Below are positions 7,221-15,600 of a stretch of DNA of 64,000 nucleotides, piece after piece; position 1 is the first letter of the stretch, and every line of letters begins with the position of its first letter. The stretch lies in NCBI GenBank assembly GCA_902769525.1, contig CACXPG010000008.1, positions 62,001 through 126,000 on the forward strand, written 5' to 3'. A program made the position numbers and the translations under genes. A model generated the notes under the pieces. That model was not told the origin of the DNA. It saw only the letters and a list, made by a program, of their open reading frames with translations, and ran no database searches. The DNA is from an uncultured Bacteroidia bacterium. Its GTDB lineage: Bacteria; Bacteroidota; Bacteroidia; Bacteroidales; UBA932.

Positions 7221-7514
7221 ATGAGAGTGATTGCTGTATCCACATTGAAGAAGTATTGGGAAGTACATGCTGATGCTAAGTTGCCGTTGAGTGAATGGTA
7301 TGTGAAAGTTTGCAATGCTCACTGGAAAAATTTAGCGGATATGAGAAATGACTTCAATTCTGTTGATTACGTGGGGAACCAACGTTATGTTTTCAACATA
7401 AAAGGGAATTCTTATAGGTTGGTTGTTGCAGTTAAATTCACCCCGGAGTTGATTTATATACGTTTCGTTGGAACTCATGATGAATATGAAAAAATAGATG
7501 TTTCAAGAATATAA
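7221..7514 (+). CDS. higB: HigB-like mRNA interferase toxin
   Basis: The 97-residue protein (ATG 7221; the TTG at 7212 is less likely) matches the HigB_toxin family of the RelE fold. It begins MRVIAVSTLKKYWEVHADAKLPL, has the central helix with SEWYVKVCNAHWKNLADM, and ends in strands with RYVFNIKGNSYRLVV and YIRFVGTHDEYEKID. These toxins cleave ribosome-bound mRNA. The antitoxin gene starts 11 bases after its stop, the toxin-first order typical of higBA. The pair is AT-rich compared with its surroundings and is probably acquired. Confidence 0.88.
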   Translation: MRVIAVSTLKKYWEVHADAKLPLSEWYVKVCNAHWKNLADMRNDFNSVDYVGNQRYVFNIKGNSYRLVVAVKFTPELIYIRFVGTHDEYEKIDVSRI

Positions 7515-7525
7515 TTGGTTGAGTT

Positions 7526-7891
7526 ATGGCACAGATAAAGAATGAACAGCAGTATGCTGCTATTATGAGAAGAATTGATTCACTTTTCTTTGAGACAGGG
7601 GAGAATACTCCTTCAGATGATCCTCGTCTTGTTGAACTTGACCTTCTATCTGAACTCGTTGAAGAATACGAAAAGGAGCATTATCCGATAGAGCCTCCAA
7701 CGTTATCTGAAACTATTTCAGCACGATTATCAGAATATAATATCACCCAAAAGGAATTGGCCGCTATGCTTGGTATGACGGCTCCGCGATTAAGCGCAAT
7801 TCTCTCTGGAAAAGTGAATCCTACTTTTGAGCAAGCTAGAGTTATTTCTTCAAAACTGAAGATATCTCCTGCTATTGTACTAGCTGGGTAG
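7526..7891 (+). CDS. higA: HigA-like antitoxin, XRE-family helix-turn-helix
   Basis: In this 121-residue protein a helical N-terminal half rich in Glu (LDLLSELVEEYEKEH) probably wraps the toxin. The C-terminal XRE helix-turn-helix (about 67-120, ITQKELAAMLGMTAPRLSAILSGKVNPTFEQA) binds DNA. It is the expected partner of the preceding toxin and probably represses the operon through the palindrome at 7188-7202. Spacing to the toxin is 11 bases. Confidence 0.88.
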   Translation: MAQIKNEQQYAAIMRRIDSLFFETGENTPSDDPRLVELDLLSELVEEYEKEHYPIEPPTLSETISARLSEYNITQKELAAMLGMTAPRLSAILSGKVNPTFEQARVISSKLKISPAIVLAG

Positions 7892-7917
7892 CTTGACTAT
7901 AAGATAACTATCGCGAT

Positions 7918-8454
7918 ATGAAAAAGTTTTTATTTATGGCAGCGGCGGTGCTGATGCTCTCTTCCTGCGGTCCGAAACGCGTGGCAGATGAAGGTCAGGA
8001 GGCTGTTGCCCAGACTCAAAACACTGAAGTTATGCAGCAGATTGAACCTAATCCCGAGAATGCCCTCAAGGCCCAGCAGTTTCTGAAAGAGGCCGGGGTT
8101 TACTACCTGGCAACCGTTGAGGGAAACCAGCCGAGGGTAAGGCCGTTCGGAACGGCGGAAATCTTTGAAGGAAAACTCTACATCCAGACCGGAAAGAAGA
8201 AGAACGTCTACAAGCAGATTGTGGCAAATCCGCTGGTTGAAATCTGCGCTTTCAAAGACGGCAAGTGGATAAGAATCAGCGGAACCCTGGTGCCGGACGA
8301 GAGGGTTGAGGCAAAAAAAGACATGCTGGACAAGAACGAATCCTTGCGCAGCATGTATAACGAGAATGACGATAACACGATTGTGCTTTACTTCCGTAAT
8401 GCAACGGCTACTGTAGCGTCATTCGGCGGAGAACCTGAAACCTTCTGCTTCTAG
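7918..8454 (+). CDS. Lipoprotein with pyridoxamine 5'-phosphate oxidase-like (flavin split-barrel) domain
   Basis: The 178-residue protein starts with a lipoprotein signal (FLFMAAAVLMLSSC, lipidated Cys at 17) and a linker of about 35 residues. A split-barrel domain follows, with VYYLATVEGNQPRVRPFGTA, LYIQTGKKKNVYKQI and WIRISGTLVPDE, the pattern of the PNPOx-like FMN or F420 family. Such domains usually act in the cytoplasm, so a lipid-anchored exported form is unusual but is seen in Bacteroidota. It might bind flavin at the cell envelope, but the substrate is unknown. It overlaps the convergent next gene by four bases. Confidence 0.75.
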   Translation: MKKFLFMAAAVLMLSSCGPKRVADEGQEAVAQTQNTEVMQQIEPNPENALKAQQFLKEAGVYYLATVEGNQPRVRPFGTAEIFEGKLYIQTGKKKNVYKQIVANPLVEICAFKDGKWIRISGTLVPDERVEAKKDMLDKNESLRSMYNENDDNTIVLYFRNATATVASFGGEPETFCF

Positions 8455-8879
8455 TCGTCTATATACATAAGGTTGCCATTGCGGTCGAACTTGAGTTCCA
8501 GATCGTTGGAAAGCTCAATGTCGAATCCGTGGCGCTCTTTGTCAATCTTGGTGATCAAATTTCCAGGGAAGTTTGTGGTAACATAGTTCTTGATCAACTC
8601 TGGAACGAGAACGTCAGGAACGGCTGAAAACTTGCAGTCTACTTTGTCCCATTCGCCGCGGCGGGTGAATTCTACCTCTGCGCCGTCGTTGAACTTTACC
8701 TCATACTTTGCTCCGTCCTGCTTTGCGTAGGCAACGGTCTTGTCTGCAAAGTAAGTCTTGATAAATGTCTGAGCCTGAGCTGGAAGCTGGGTTACAGGGA
8801 TGATTCTGTCATGTGCGCAGCTAACTGCGGTAAAGAGCAGGCATACAGCTGCAACTGAAAGGAGTCTGAAAAGTTTCAT
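8451..8879 (-). CDS. PepSY-like domain lipoprotein/secreted protein
   Basis: The 142-residue protein has a signal peptide ending in a lipobox-like AVSC (Cys21). Two tandem PepSY-like modules follow: IPVTQLPAQAQTFIKTYFADKTV with YEVKFNDGAEVEFTRRGEW, then VPELIKNYVTTNFPGNLIT with FDIELSNDLELKFDRNGNLM. This matches Bacteroidota periplasmic proteins of the PepSY-like/DUF2874 type, beta-lactamase-inhibitor-like in fold. The role is unknown; a chaperone-like or inhibitor function is only a family guess. It is transcribed convergently with the previous gene and divergently from the next. Confidence 0.7.
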   Translation of the reverse strand: MKLFRLLSVAAVCLLFTAVSCAHDRIIPVTQLPAQAQTFIKTYFADKTVAYAKQDGAKYEVKFNDGAEVEFTRRGEWDKVDCKFSAVPDVLVPELIKNYVTTNFPGNLITKIDKERHGFDIELSNDLELKFDRNGNLMYIDD

Positions 8880-8957
8880 TGTCTTGTTGTGTTAAAAAAT
8901 TTTCCGAAATATAGCAAAAAGGTCATTAACTTTACGCCAAAAGAAACTAATCGCGAT

Positions 8958-9509
8958 ATGGATAGGTCTGACAGAGCTGTTGAAAGAAAGCATGCACTTG
9001 GCATTAACTGCTGCCAGGCGGTGCTGCTGGAGTTTGCTCCTGAGATACTGAAACACTGGGGCTTAAGGCCGGAAGCCACCGCTGCCGAAAACTCCGCAAT
9101 GAATACTGTTACCTCTGCAAATCCCGCCATGGAAGCTCTGATGGCGCTGGGCTCCGGCTTTGGCGGCGGAATGGGGTGCGGCGATGCCACCTGCGGCGCT
9201 CTTGTCGGAGCGGGGATGGTGGCCGGCCTGCTGAATAGCCGCGGCAACAGCACTTCTGCTGCCGCTTCCGCTGATAATGCTTCTGCTTCCTATGACAATC
9301 AAATCCGCAGAATGCCTACATCGATGATTACAAAAGATATGTGCAAGGATTTCAAGGACCGGGTAGGGGCACTGCGATGCTCAGACATCAAAGGTATCCA
9401 GGTAGATCCTTCAACGGGGAAGATTGTACGCGGAAAAGTTCTTTGCAGTTGCGACGACTGTGTCCGCCACGCCGTCAATCTCTGCGCCCGCTACGTTTTT
9501 AATAACTGA
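8958..9509 (+). CDS. C_GCAxxG_C_C-type putative redox protein
   Basis: The 183-residue protein from ATG 8958 has the Cys/Gly signature of the C_GCAxxG_C_C family: GINCCQAVLLEF near residue 20, then FGGGMGCGDATCGALVGAGMVAGL (about 78-101), and a C-terminal part with more cysteines (CSCDDC). Members are thought to bind metal or act in redox reactions and are often found near oxidoreductases. Here a Ser/Ala-rich, probably disordered insert (about 105-125) separates the two halves, which is unusual. The upstream in-frame extension to 8889 lies in the promoter region and was not used. Confidence 0.75.
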   Translation: MDRSDRAVERKHALGINCCQAVLLEFAPEILKHWGLRPEATAAENSAMNTVTSANPAMEALMALGSGFGGGMGCGDATCGALVGAGMVAGLLNSRGNSTSAAASADNASASYDNQIRRMPTSMITKDMCKDFKDRVGALRCSDIKGIQVDPSTGKIVRGKVLCSCDDCVRHAVNLCARYVFNN

Positions 9510-9571
9510 GTCTCCGCTCATTTTACCTTCAGCAGCCCTTTCTCTGCCATCAGCCATAATACCCCTTCGGG

Positions 9572-9731
9572 GTGCGTGCCCGGTAATTGCTTGATAGCTA
9601 GCGGAATGCTTGAATGTCTGTATGCGTTTTTACATACAGACAAATGCGTAAGTAACTGATAGTTAAATATATGCTGGGCACGGGCGGTTGCCGGGTTTTA
9701 GGGTGTACTGATAAGTGTTTGCTGGGCACGG
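9572..9731 (+). repeat. Structured repeat element, copy 1 (in the 9510-9852 gap)
   Basis: The 343-base gap has no gene. It contains a hairpin ACCCC-TTCG-GGGT at 9561-9573, an outer arm GTGCGTGCCCG at 9572-9582, and an inner 10-bp stem TGTCTGTATG / CATACAGACA (9615-9624 / 9633-9642). The matching outer arm GGGCACG is at 9676-9682, and TGCTGGGCACGG is present twice (9672-9683 and 9720-9731). The same plan, with the identical 11-base outer arm, occurs at 43188-43300. Confidence 0.5.
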
Positions 9732-9852
9732 CACTTACCGTCCCATGTGAGGGATGATGGCCGGTGAGCTAAGATAGTAGGGGGCAGTGATGGGGAATAG
9801 GAAGATGCCCCTGGGGTAAATCAGGGGGATGGGTGGAGTTGGGACAGAGAGG

Positions 9853-10599
9853 TTACTCGGTCTTGTCTTTTCCCTTGACGGCTTCTTTGATGCTCTGCCA
9901 GGCGTCTTTGGCTCCCTCGGCTGCGGCTCCGGCGATTCTCTTGGCTTTCTTTGAGACTTTGTTGGCAATCTTCTCGGCTTTTACTTCGGCTTTCTGGCCG
10001 GTCTTGGAGATTTTGTCGCCTACGTGTTCAACTGCGTCGCCTATGTTGTTGACGGTTGCATCCAGTGCAGTCTCTTTGTTGTCCAGAGTGGCAACCACGT
10101 AAGACAGATCTGCGGTAATCAGGCTGACGTGGTTCTTCTGAAGGTCTCTTTCGCCTTTGTTGAAATCGCCCCAGTAGCAGGACAGATTGCTGTCGTCCAT
10201 CTCAAGGTCTTCAACGATTGGCTGGCCGTATTCTTCTACCAGCCAGCTTTTTATCACATCGTAGCGAGTCTTGCACAGAGCCTGGTCTTCGTCTGTAAAC
10301 ATTACGATCTGGCTGACCTTCTCAAGGTCTTCAGTCGGGATGACGGTGGCACAGACTTCTATTCCGTTAACTTTTCCTTCTAAGGTAGTTTTGGTGTACA
10401 GGCGCCCTTGCGAGTCGGTTGCATTGACTATCGAGATGGTCTTCCAGCCTTTTTTCTCCAGCTTGGAGATCAGGGCTTCCGGATTGGTGTTAAGCGAATG
10501 GCCGTCGAATCTGACGCTCTTGACAGACCTCTGTGCCCAGGATACGGCAGAGGAAAGTATCAGACTCAGTGTCAGGATGATGGTTGCGATCTTTTTCAT
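9853..10599 (-). CDS. Secreted protein with Lys/Ala-rich helical tail, function unknown
   Basis: The 248-residue protein has a clear signal peptide (MKKIATIILTLSLILSSAVSWAQ, cleavage after about 22). A globular domain of about 150 residues follows (VRFDGHSLNTNPEALISKLEKKGW, CYWGDFNKGERDLQKNHVSLITADLSYVV). The last 70 residues are a charged amphipathic helix with repeated AEKIANKVSKKAKRIAGAA-type segments, resembling apolipoprotein or LEA-like helices. The N-terminal domain resembles small periplasmic Bacteroidales proteins of unknown role. It is monocistronic and sits 25 bases beyond nhaA. Confidence 0.6.
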   Translation of the reverse strand: MKKIATIILTLSLILSSAVSWAQRSVKSVRFDGHSLNTNPEALISKLEKKGWKTISIVNATDSQGRLYTKTTLEGKVNGIEVCATVIPTEDLEKVSQIVMFTDEDQALCKTRYDVIKSWLVEEYGQPIVEDLEMDDSNLSCYWGDFNKGERDLQKNHVSLITADLSYVVATLDNKETALDATVNNIGDAVEHVGDKISKTGQKAEVKAEKIANKVSKKAKRIAGAAAEGAKDAWQSIKEAVKGKDKTE

Positions 10600-10624
10600 A
10601 TCTGATGTTTTTTTTCTTTTGCCC

Positions 10625-12034
10625 TTAATTCAGTCTTTGGGCTGTTTTCTTCTTGTGAACCAAGTTGACCAGCACGCTACCGAGGACTGCTGCCACTACG
10701 GAGCCCATCAGCACAGCTACTTTTCCCATGTTTCTCAGCTCGTGGGTGTATTCAGGAGCATCGGCGAAGGAAAGCGTGTCCACGAAGATGGACATCGTGA
10801 AGCCGATTCCTCCGAGGCAGGCTACTGCAAGCAGCATCGGCCAGGTGGATCTGGCTGGCATTGTGCCTATTTTTGTCTTGACCGCAATCCAGCTGGCGAG
10901 GGTGATGCCGATTGGCTTTCCAAGAACCAGACCCAGGACGATACCCATTCCTACGCTTCCCATTTCAGGTGTGAAGTGGAAGATGTTGAAGTATTCTGGT
11001 CCAGGGATTGTTACTCCTGCGTTTGCAAGGGCGAAGATCGGCATGATGAGGAAGTTTACCCAAGGGGACAGGGCGTGTTCAAGGCGGTAGCTCATAGCCA
11101 CGGAGTCTGTGGTTGTGTTGCTGATGTCTCTGAGCACCTTTCTTTGAATGTCGTTAGGGAAGTCTTCTTCGTCGATGTCGTCGTGCTTGATGAGTCTTCT
11201 GGTGTATATCTTGCACTTCTGGAACAGGTAGTTCTTGCTGTATCTAGGCTTGGCCGGTATCAGGAAGGCCATAACCACACCGCTCATAGTGGCGTGGATG
11301 CCGGAGTAGTAGAACAGTGTCCACACGGCAATGGCAGGAATGAAATAGAACCAAGGGCGCTTTTCTCCCATCTTTTTCATGACTATGATGCCCAGAACCA
11401 GAACCAGGGCCAAGCCCAGCAGGAGAAGGTTGACGCTGCTGCCGTAGAATATGGCGATTACCAGTATGGCTATAAGGTCATCGGCGATGGCAAGGGCTGT
11501 AAGGAAGACCTTCAGCGAGACTGGAACCTTGTCGCCGAGAATGGCGAGTATGCCTATTGCAAAGGCGATATCTGTGGCTGTCGGGATGCCCCATCCGCTG
11601 CCTGCCGCCGTTCCGTGGTTGATTGCCATATAGATCATAGCCGGAGCCACTACGCCACCGAATGCGGCGATAATCGGCATTATGGCCTTTTTGGTGGTGG
11701 AGAGCTCTCCTGAGACTACCTCACGCTTGATTTCCAGGCCAACCGTAAAGAAGAAGACCACCATCAGGATATCGTTGATGAACTTCTCCACGGTCATTTC
11801 CTTAGGGAAGGTGAAAGTGCCTCCGCCAGGGCTGGTCACGTTGATGGAAAGGCTGGTTTCCAGTATGTTGTGATATGTCTCTCTGGTGAAGGGCAGATTG
11901 GCCAGTATCATCGCGATAACCACAAACAAAATGAGCACAACTCCTTGCGCCCAAGGCTGCTGGGTGAATTTCTTGCTGCTGGCGCTCATTCTCACCAATT
12001 TCTTGTTTAGCCAGTATGTAGGTATGAATTTCAT
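10625..12034 (-). CDS. nhaA: Na+/H+ antiporter NhaA
   Basis: The 469-residue inner-membrane protein has about 12 hydrophobic segments. The family motifs are present: FFFTVGLEIKREVVSGEL, GWGIPTATDIAFAIGILAILG, and FLTALAIADDLIAILVIAIFY with the paired Asp that carry Na+ and H+. NhaA exports Na+ in exchange for protons and supports pH and salt homeostasis. It is longer than the E. coli protein (388) because of an insert of about 60 residues around CKIYTRRLIKHDDIDEEDFP, common in Bacteroidota. The end TAQRLN is hydrophilic. Its promoter -7 element lies only 8 bases before the ATG. Confidence 0.95.
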   Translation of the reverse strand: MKFIPTYWLNKKLVRMSASSKKFTQQPWAQGVVLILFVVIAMILANLPFTRETYHNILETSLSINVTSPGGGTFTFPKEMTVEKFINDILMVVFFFTVGLEIKREVVSGELSTTKKAIMPIIAAFGGVVAPAMIYMAINHGTAAGSGWGIPTATDIAFAIGILAILGDKVPVSLKVFLTALAIADDLIAILVIAIFYGSSVNLLLLGLALVLVLGIIVMKKMGEKRPWFYFIPAIAVWTLFYYSGIHATMSGVVMAFLIPAKPRYSKNYLFQKCKIYTRRLIKHDDIDEEDFPNDIQRKVLRDISNTTTDSVAMSYRLEHALSPWVNFLIMPIFALANAGVTIPGPEYFNIFHFTPEMGSVGMGIVLGLVLGKPIGITLASWIAVKTKIGTMPARSTWPMLLAVACLGGIGFTMSIFVDTLSFADAPEYTHELRNMGKVAVLMGSVVAAVLGSVLVNLVHKKKTAQRLN

Positions 12035-12042
12035 AACGTGTG

Positions 12043-12050
12043 CAAATTTA
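12043..12050 (-). promoter_or_regulatory. -7 element upstream of nhaA (possible leaderless start)
   Basis: CAAATTTA on the plus strand reads TAAATTTG on the minus strand. With the usual spacing, transcription would begin at or just before the nhaA ATG. A TTTAGCA/TGCTAAA dyad (12047-12066) overlaps it. Confidence 0.4.
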
Positions 12051-12095
12051 GCATTATTTTGCTAAATTGCATCTGTATCATCACTTGCATTTTCA

Positions 12096-12638
12096 ATGAA
12101 AAAAAGCATTTATGTCAGGCGTGCCAAGGCGGAAGACCTGCCTGCAGTGAACAAGCTTCTTTATCAGGTGGAAGACCTTCACCGGGTAGGGCGGCCGGAT
12201 CTTTTCAAGCCGGGCGAGAAAAAATACACGGATTCTCAGCTGCTGGAGATTTTCAGCGATGACAGCCGTCCGGTGTTCGTGGCGGCACAGCGGTGTGTGA
12301 CTGAAGGCGCTTGCAGTGAATCTTTGCCTGGCCAGAAGAGTGTGGAGGGAGCTGAGGAAAGGGTGCTGGGCTATGTGTTCTGCATTGTCCAGGAGACTGC
12401 CGGAGCCAAGTGCATCTTTGACCACAAGACTCTTTACATAGATGACCTGTGCGTAGACGAGTCCGCCAGGGGAAAGGGTGTGGGGAAGATATTATACGAC
12501 TGTGCCCTTGGTTTTGCCAAGAGCACAGGATGTCATAACGTAACGCTTCACGTGTGGGACAAAAACCCCGGAGCCCGCGCCTTCTACCAGAAGATGGGGA
12601 TGGGGGTCCAGCAGACCACTATGGAGGTTATTCTGTAG
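12096..12638 (+). CDS. GNAT-family N-acetyltransferase
   Basis: The 180-residue protein has the GNAT fold: MKKSIYVRRAKAEDLPAVNKLL at the start, a central strand LYIDDLCVDE, the acetyl-CoA pyrophosphate loop ARGKGVGKILYD (about 125-136, R-x-x-G-x-G) and a C-terminal WDKNPGARAFYQKMGM. It transfers an acetyl group from acetyl-CoA to an amine; the substrate cannot be told. An insert of about 20 residues around CSESLPGQKSVEG is unusual. Its 3' end overlaps the convergent gltX by 11 bases. Confidence 0.85.
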   Translation: MKKSIYVRRAKAEDLPAVNKLLYQVEDLHRVGRPDLFKPGEKKYTDSQLLEIFSDDSRPVFVAAQRCVTEGACSESLPGQKSVEGAEERVLGYVFCIVQETAGAKCIFDHKTLYIDDLCVDESARGKGVGKILYDCALGFAKSTGCHNVTLHVWDKNPGARAFYQKMGMGVQQTTMEVIL

Positions 12639-14244
12639 CTTTCAGGCCGTTTGCGATTCTGCTAAGAGCCTCGTCTTTTCCGATGAAATAGATTATGTCA
12701 GAGATGCCCAGTCCGCGGGTGTTTCCGGTAAAGAACAGCCTGAGGGTGTTCATAACCTGGCCCATCTTCCATTCCTTGGCCTTGATGTAGCCTGTGAGGA
12801 GTTCCTCGATTTTCTCGCAGCAGTTTTGCTTGTAGTCTTCTGGTGTCTGGCTGTCTGTGAATGAAGGTATTTCATTCTCGGCGATCAGGCTGTGGAGTTC
12901 TTTTGCATGGCTGAGGTTATCCGGGGTGCAGAACTTCTTGACGTCGTTCTCGTCGTATGCCGAAGGGGCGGCGAAGAGAGCTTTGCTGATATCCTGGAAC
13001 TCGTTGACGAAATGGGCTCTTTCCTTGATCAGGGCGCAGACTTGAGCCAGATACTTGTCTGAGAACCTGGCCGAAATCTCATCGCTGAGCAAAGGCCGGA
13101 ACTCGGCGGCGAGCTGCTCAGGGGTGCGGCGTCTCAGATACTGCTCGTTGAACCACTTTGCCTTGTCCACGTTGAACTTGGCTCCGGACTTGATGACTCT
13201 CTCAAGGCTGAATACCGGAATGAGCTCTTCCAGGGTGAACAGTTCCTGCTCCGTGCCAGGATTCCAGCCCAGCAGGGCCAGCAGGTTGACGAAGGCTTCC
13301 GGATAGTATCCGTCTTCGCGATAGCCTCTTGAAACTTCTCCGGTTTCCGGGTTCACCCACTTCAGAGGGAATACAGGGAAGCCGAGGCGGTCTCCGTCTC
13401 GTTTGCTGAGCTTTCCCTTGCCGTCCGGCTTGAGCAGAAGGCTCAGGTGGGCGAATCTAGGCATAGTGTCTTCCCATCCGAATGCCTTGTAGAGAAGGTA
13501 GTGCAGAGGAAGGCTCGGAAGCCATTCGGCTCCGCGGATAACCTCGGTGATTTCCATCAGATGGTCGTCAACTATGTTGGCAAGGTGATATGTAGGGAGC
13601 TGGTCGGCGGCTTTCCACAGGACTTTGTCGTCCAGGGTGTTGGTCTCGACTTCCATCTCGCCGCGGATAAGGTCGTTCATCTTGACGGTCTGGCCTTCCG
13701 GAATCTTGAATCGGATGGTCCAGGTGTCGGTGGTCTCGATGAGTCTCTTGACTTCGTCTGGCGGGAGGGTGAGGGAGTTTTTCAGGCTCTTTCTGCTCTC
13801 GTAGTTGTAGATGAAGGTCTGCTTTGCGGCCTCTGCCTCTGCCCTTAACTTTGAAAGCTCTTCTGCCGAGTCGAACGCATAGTAGGCGTAGCCGTTGGCT
13901 ATGAGCTGCTCTGCATACTGGCGGTAGAGAGGCTTTCTCTCGCTCTGGCGGTAGGGGGCGTGAGGGTTCTTCTCGCTCTTCTCGGACGCGATCTTGTAGA
14001 CGGTCTTCCCGTTTTCCTCGACGGCCTCGATTCCTTCGTCCGGAACTATGCCGCACCAGGCCAGGGATTCCAGAATATATTCCTCGGCTCCCGGAACGAA
14101 TCGCTGAGAATCAGTGTCTTCTATTCTCAGGATAAATTTTCCGCCTTTCTGTTTTGCAAAGAGGTAATTATATAGCGCAGTCCTTACGCCGCCCATGTGA
14201 AGGGGGCCGGTCGGACTTGGTGCAAACCTTACTCTTGTCTCCAT
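12628..14244 (-). CDS. gltX: Glutamyl-tRNA synthetase
   Basis: The 538-residue class I synthetase has the HIGH-like motif in PSPTGPLHMGGVRTALYNYL (about 9-28) and the KMSKS-like loop KLSKRDGDRLGFPVFP near residue 280. The C-terminal helical anticodon-binding domain is complete. The enzyme charges tRNA-Glu with glutamate using ATP. It lies directly after ftsZ on the same strand (12 bases between) and may be read through from the dcw transcript. Slightly longer than E. coli GltX (471), as usual for Bacteroidota. Confidence 0.96.
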   Translation of the reverse strand: METRVRFAPSPTGPLHMGGVRTALYNYLFAKQKGGKFILRIEDTDSQRFVPGAEEYILESLAWCGIVPDEGIEAVEENGKTVYKIASEKSEKNPHAPYRQSERKPLYRQYAEQLIANGYAYYAFDSAEELSKLRAEAEAAKQTFIYNYESRKSLKNSLTLPPDEVKRLIETTDTWTIRFKIPEGQTVKMNDLIRGEMEVETNTLDDKVLWKAADQLPTYHLANIVDDHLMEITEVIRGAEWLPSLPLHYLLYKAFGWEDTMPRFAHLSLLLKPDGKGKLSKRDGDRLGFPVFPLKWVNPETGEVSRGYREDGYYPEAFVNLLALLGWNPGTEQELFTLEELIPVFSLERVIKSGAKFNVDKAKWFNEQYLRRRTPEQLAAEFRPLLSDEISARFSDKYLAQVCALIKERAHFVNEFQDISKALFAAPSAYDENDVKKFCTPDNLSHAKELHSLIAENEIPSFTDSQTPEDYKQNCCEKIEELLTGYIKAKEWKMGQVMNTLRLFFTGNTRGLGISDIIYFIGKDEALSRIANGLKATE

Positions 14245-14256
14245 TGTTCTTGTTGT

Positions 14257-15582
14257 TTAGTCTTGTGTCTGGTGAAGGTATCTGTTGCTTGGTATCACAG
14301 CATGTCCTTCAGTGTTTGAAATAATCGAGAAGCCGCCTGTGTTGGTGGTGTTTATGCCGGGGTTGCGCTTTTTGTTCCTTCTCATGTAGGCAGGCTCTTT
14401 CTCTCTCTGCTCTATGAGGCTGTCGTCGTCTGTGCAAAGTACTGGCTTCTCTGCTCCCGTTCTGACTTTTGTCGGCTGGTAATCTCCGTAGAGAGCGCCG
14501 TTTTCAGGTTCCGGCTTGACGTTTTCCGTCTTCTGAATGCGGAAATGGCCGGTGCTGATGTCTCCGTTTTTGCCAGGGAGAATGATTGTGTTGTCTTTAG
14601 GATTAGGCAGGTTGAGCGGGTCGAATCCGGTGGCAAGGATGGTTACGCGGACCTTGTTTCCCATTTCCGGGTCCCATACGACTCCTCTCTTGAACTTTCC
14701 GGGGTCTCCGGTGTAGCTCTTGACATTCTCCAGCGCCTGCATCTCCTCGTCCATCCTGTAGTTCTCGGGGTTGCAGATTATGTTGACAAGCACGCCCTTG
14801 CTGGTTTTCAGGTCGCAGTCGCCCAGAAGAGGGGAGTTGAACGCCTCTTCCACAGCTTTTTCTGCCCTTCCTTCTCCCTCGGCGATACCGATGCCCATAG
14901 TGGTTGTCCCGCTTTCTCCCATAACCCACTTGACATCGTTCATATCGACGTTGATATAGCCCTGCTTGGTGACTATTTCGGCGATGGTCTTTACGGCGGT
15001 GACAAGCACGTCGTTGACCTTCTGGTATGCCTGCATCATGGACAGGTTGCCGTACTGGTCGTAGATCTTCTGGTTGTCTATGATAAGCAGGCTGTCCACG
15101 TGCTTGCGCAGTTCTTCAAGGCCCTTTACGGCCCTGTCCATGAAGTCTGCGCCCTCATACCTGAACGGCAGGGTTACCACTCCAACCACAAGCTTGCCCT
15201 TGCTCTTTGCCATCTCGGCGATGACAGGGGACGCGCCGGTTCCCGTGCCTCCTCCCAGGCAGGCGGCTATGAACACCATCTCTATGTGTTCTCCTAGCGA
15301 ACGTTCGAGTTCGGCCTTGCTCCTGAGGGCGGCCTGCTTTCCCTTCTCAGGGTTGCAGCCGGCACCGAGGGTTCCCATCTTTATCTTCTCGTTGACAGGG
15401 TTGTTGTCCAGGGCCTGCTTGTCTGTGTTGCAGATCATCAGTTCTATGTCCTGGACTCCGGTCCTGTAGATTTCTGTGACTACATTGCATCCTCCGCCTC
15501 CTACTCCAATGACTTTGATGATGGAGTGGTTGTCCGGAAAATCTACCGGATAGTCTGTGAAGTTTTCATCAAAAAGTTCCAT
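14257..15582 (-). CDS. ftsZ: Cell division protein FtsZ
   Basis: This 441-residue tubulin-like GTPase forms the division ring. It shows the nucleotide-binding GVGGGGCNVV (26-35), the tubulin signature GGGTGTG (110-116) and the catalytic T7 loop NVDMNDV (211-217). After the core there is a linker and the motif EPAYMRR, the Bacteroidota form of the C-terminal peptide that binds FtsA. About 35 further residues follow it (KKRNPGINTTNTGGF...), so the peptide is not at the very end as it usually is. It is the last gene of the dcw cluster, 18 bases after ftsA. Confidence 0.97.
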   Translation of the reverse strand: MELFDENFTDYPVDFPDNHSIIKVIGVGGGGCNVVTEIYRTGVQDIELMICNTDKQALDNNPVNEKIKMGTLGAGCNPEKGKQAALRSKAELERSLGEHIEMVFIAACLGGGTGTGASPVIAEMAKSKGKLVVGVVTLPFRYEGADFMDRAVKGLEELRKHVDSLLIIDNQKIYDQYGNLSMMQAYQKVNDVLVTAVKTIAEIVTKQGYINVDMNDVKWVMGESGTTTMGIGIAEGEGRAEKAVEEAFNSPLLGDCDLKTSKGVLVNIICNPENYRMDEEMQALENVKSYTGDPGKFKRGVVWDPEMGNKVRVTILATGFDPLNLPNPKDNTIILPGKNGDISTGHFRIQKTENVKPEPENGALYGDYQPTKVRTGAEKPVLCTDDDSLIEQREKEPAYMRRNKKRNPGINTTNTGGFSIISNTEGHAVIPSNRYLHQTQD

Positions 15583-15600
15583 AGTTGTGGTGTCTGTAGG

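Noticed and set aside
9572..9731. Integron attC-like site
   Set aside because: There is no GTTRRRY/RYYYAAC pair at the ends and no integrase in the window.
10271..11713. 480-codon plus-strand open frame
   Set aside because: It is antisense to nhaA and the gene before it, with low-complexity His/Asp/Gly-rich translation and no family features.
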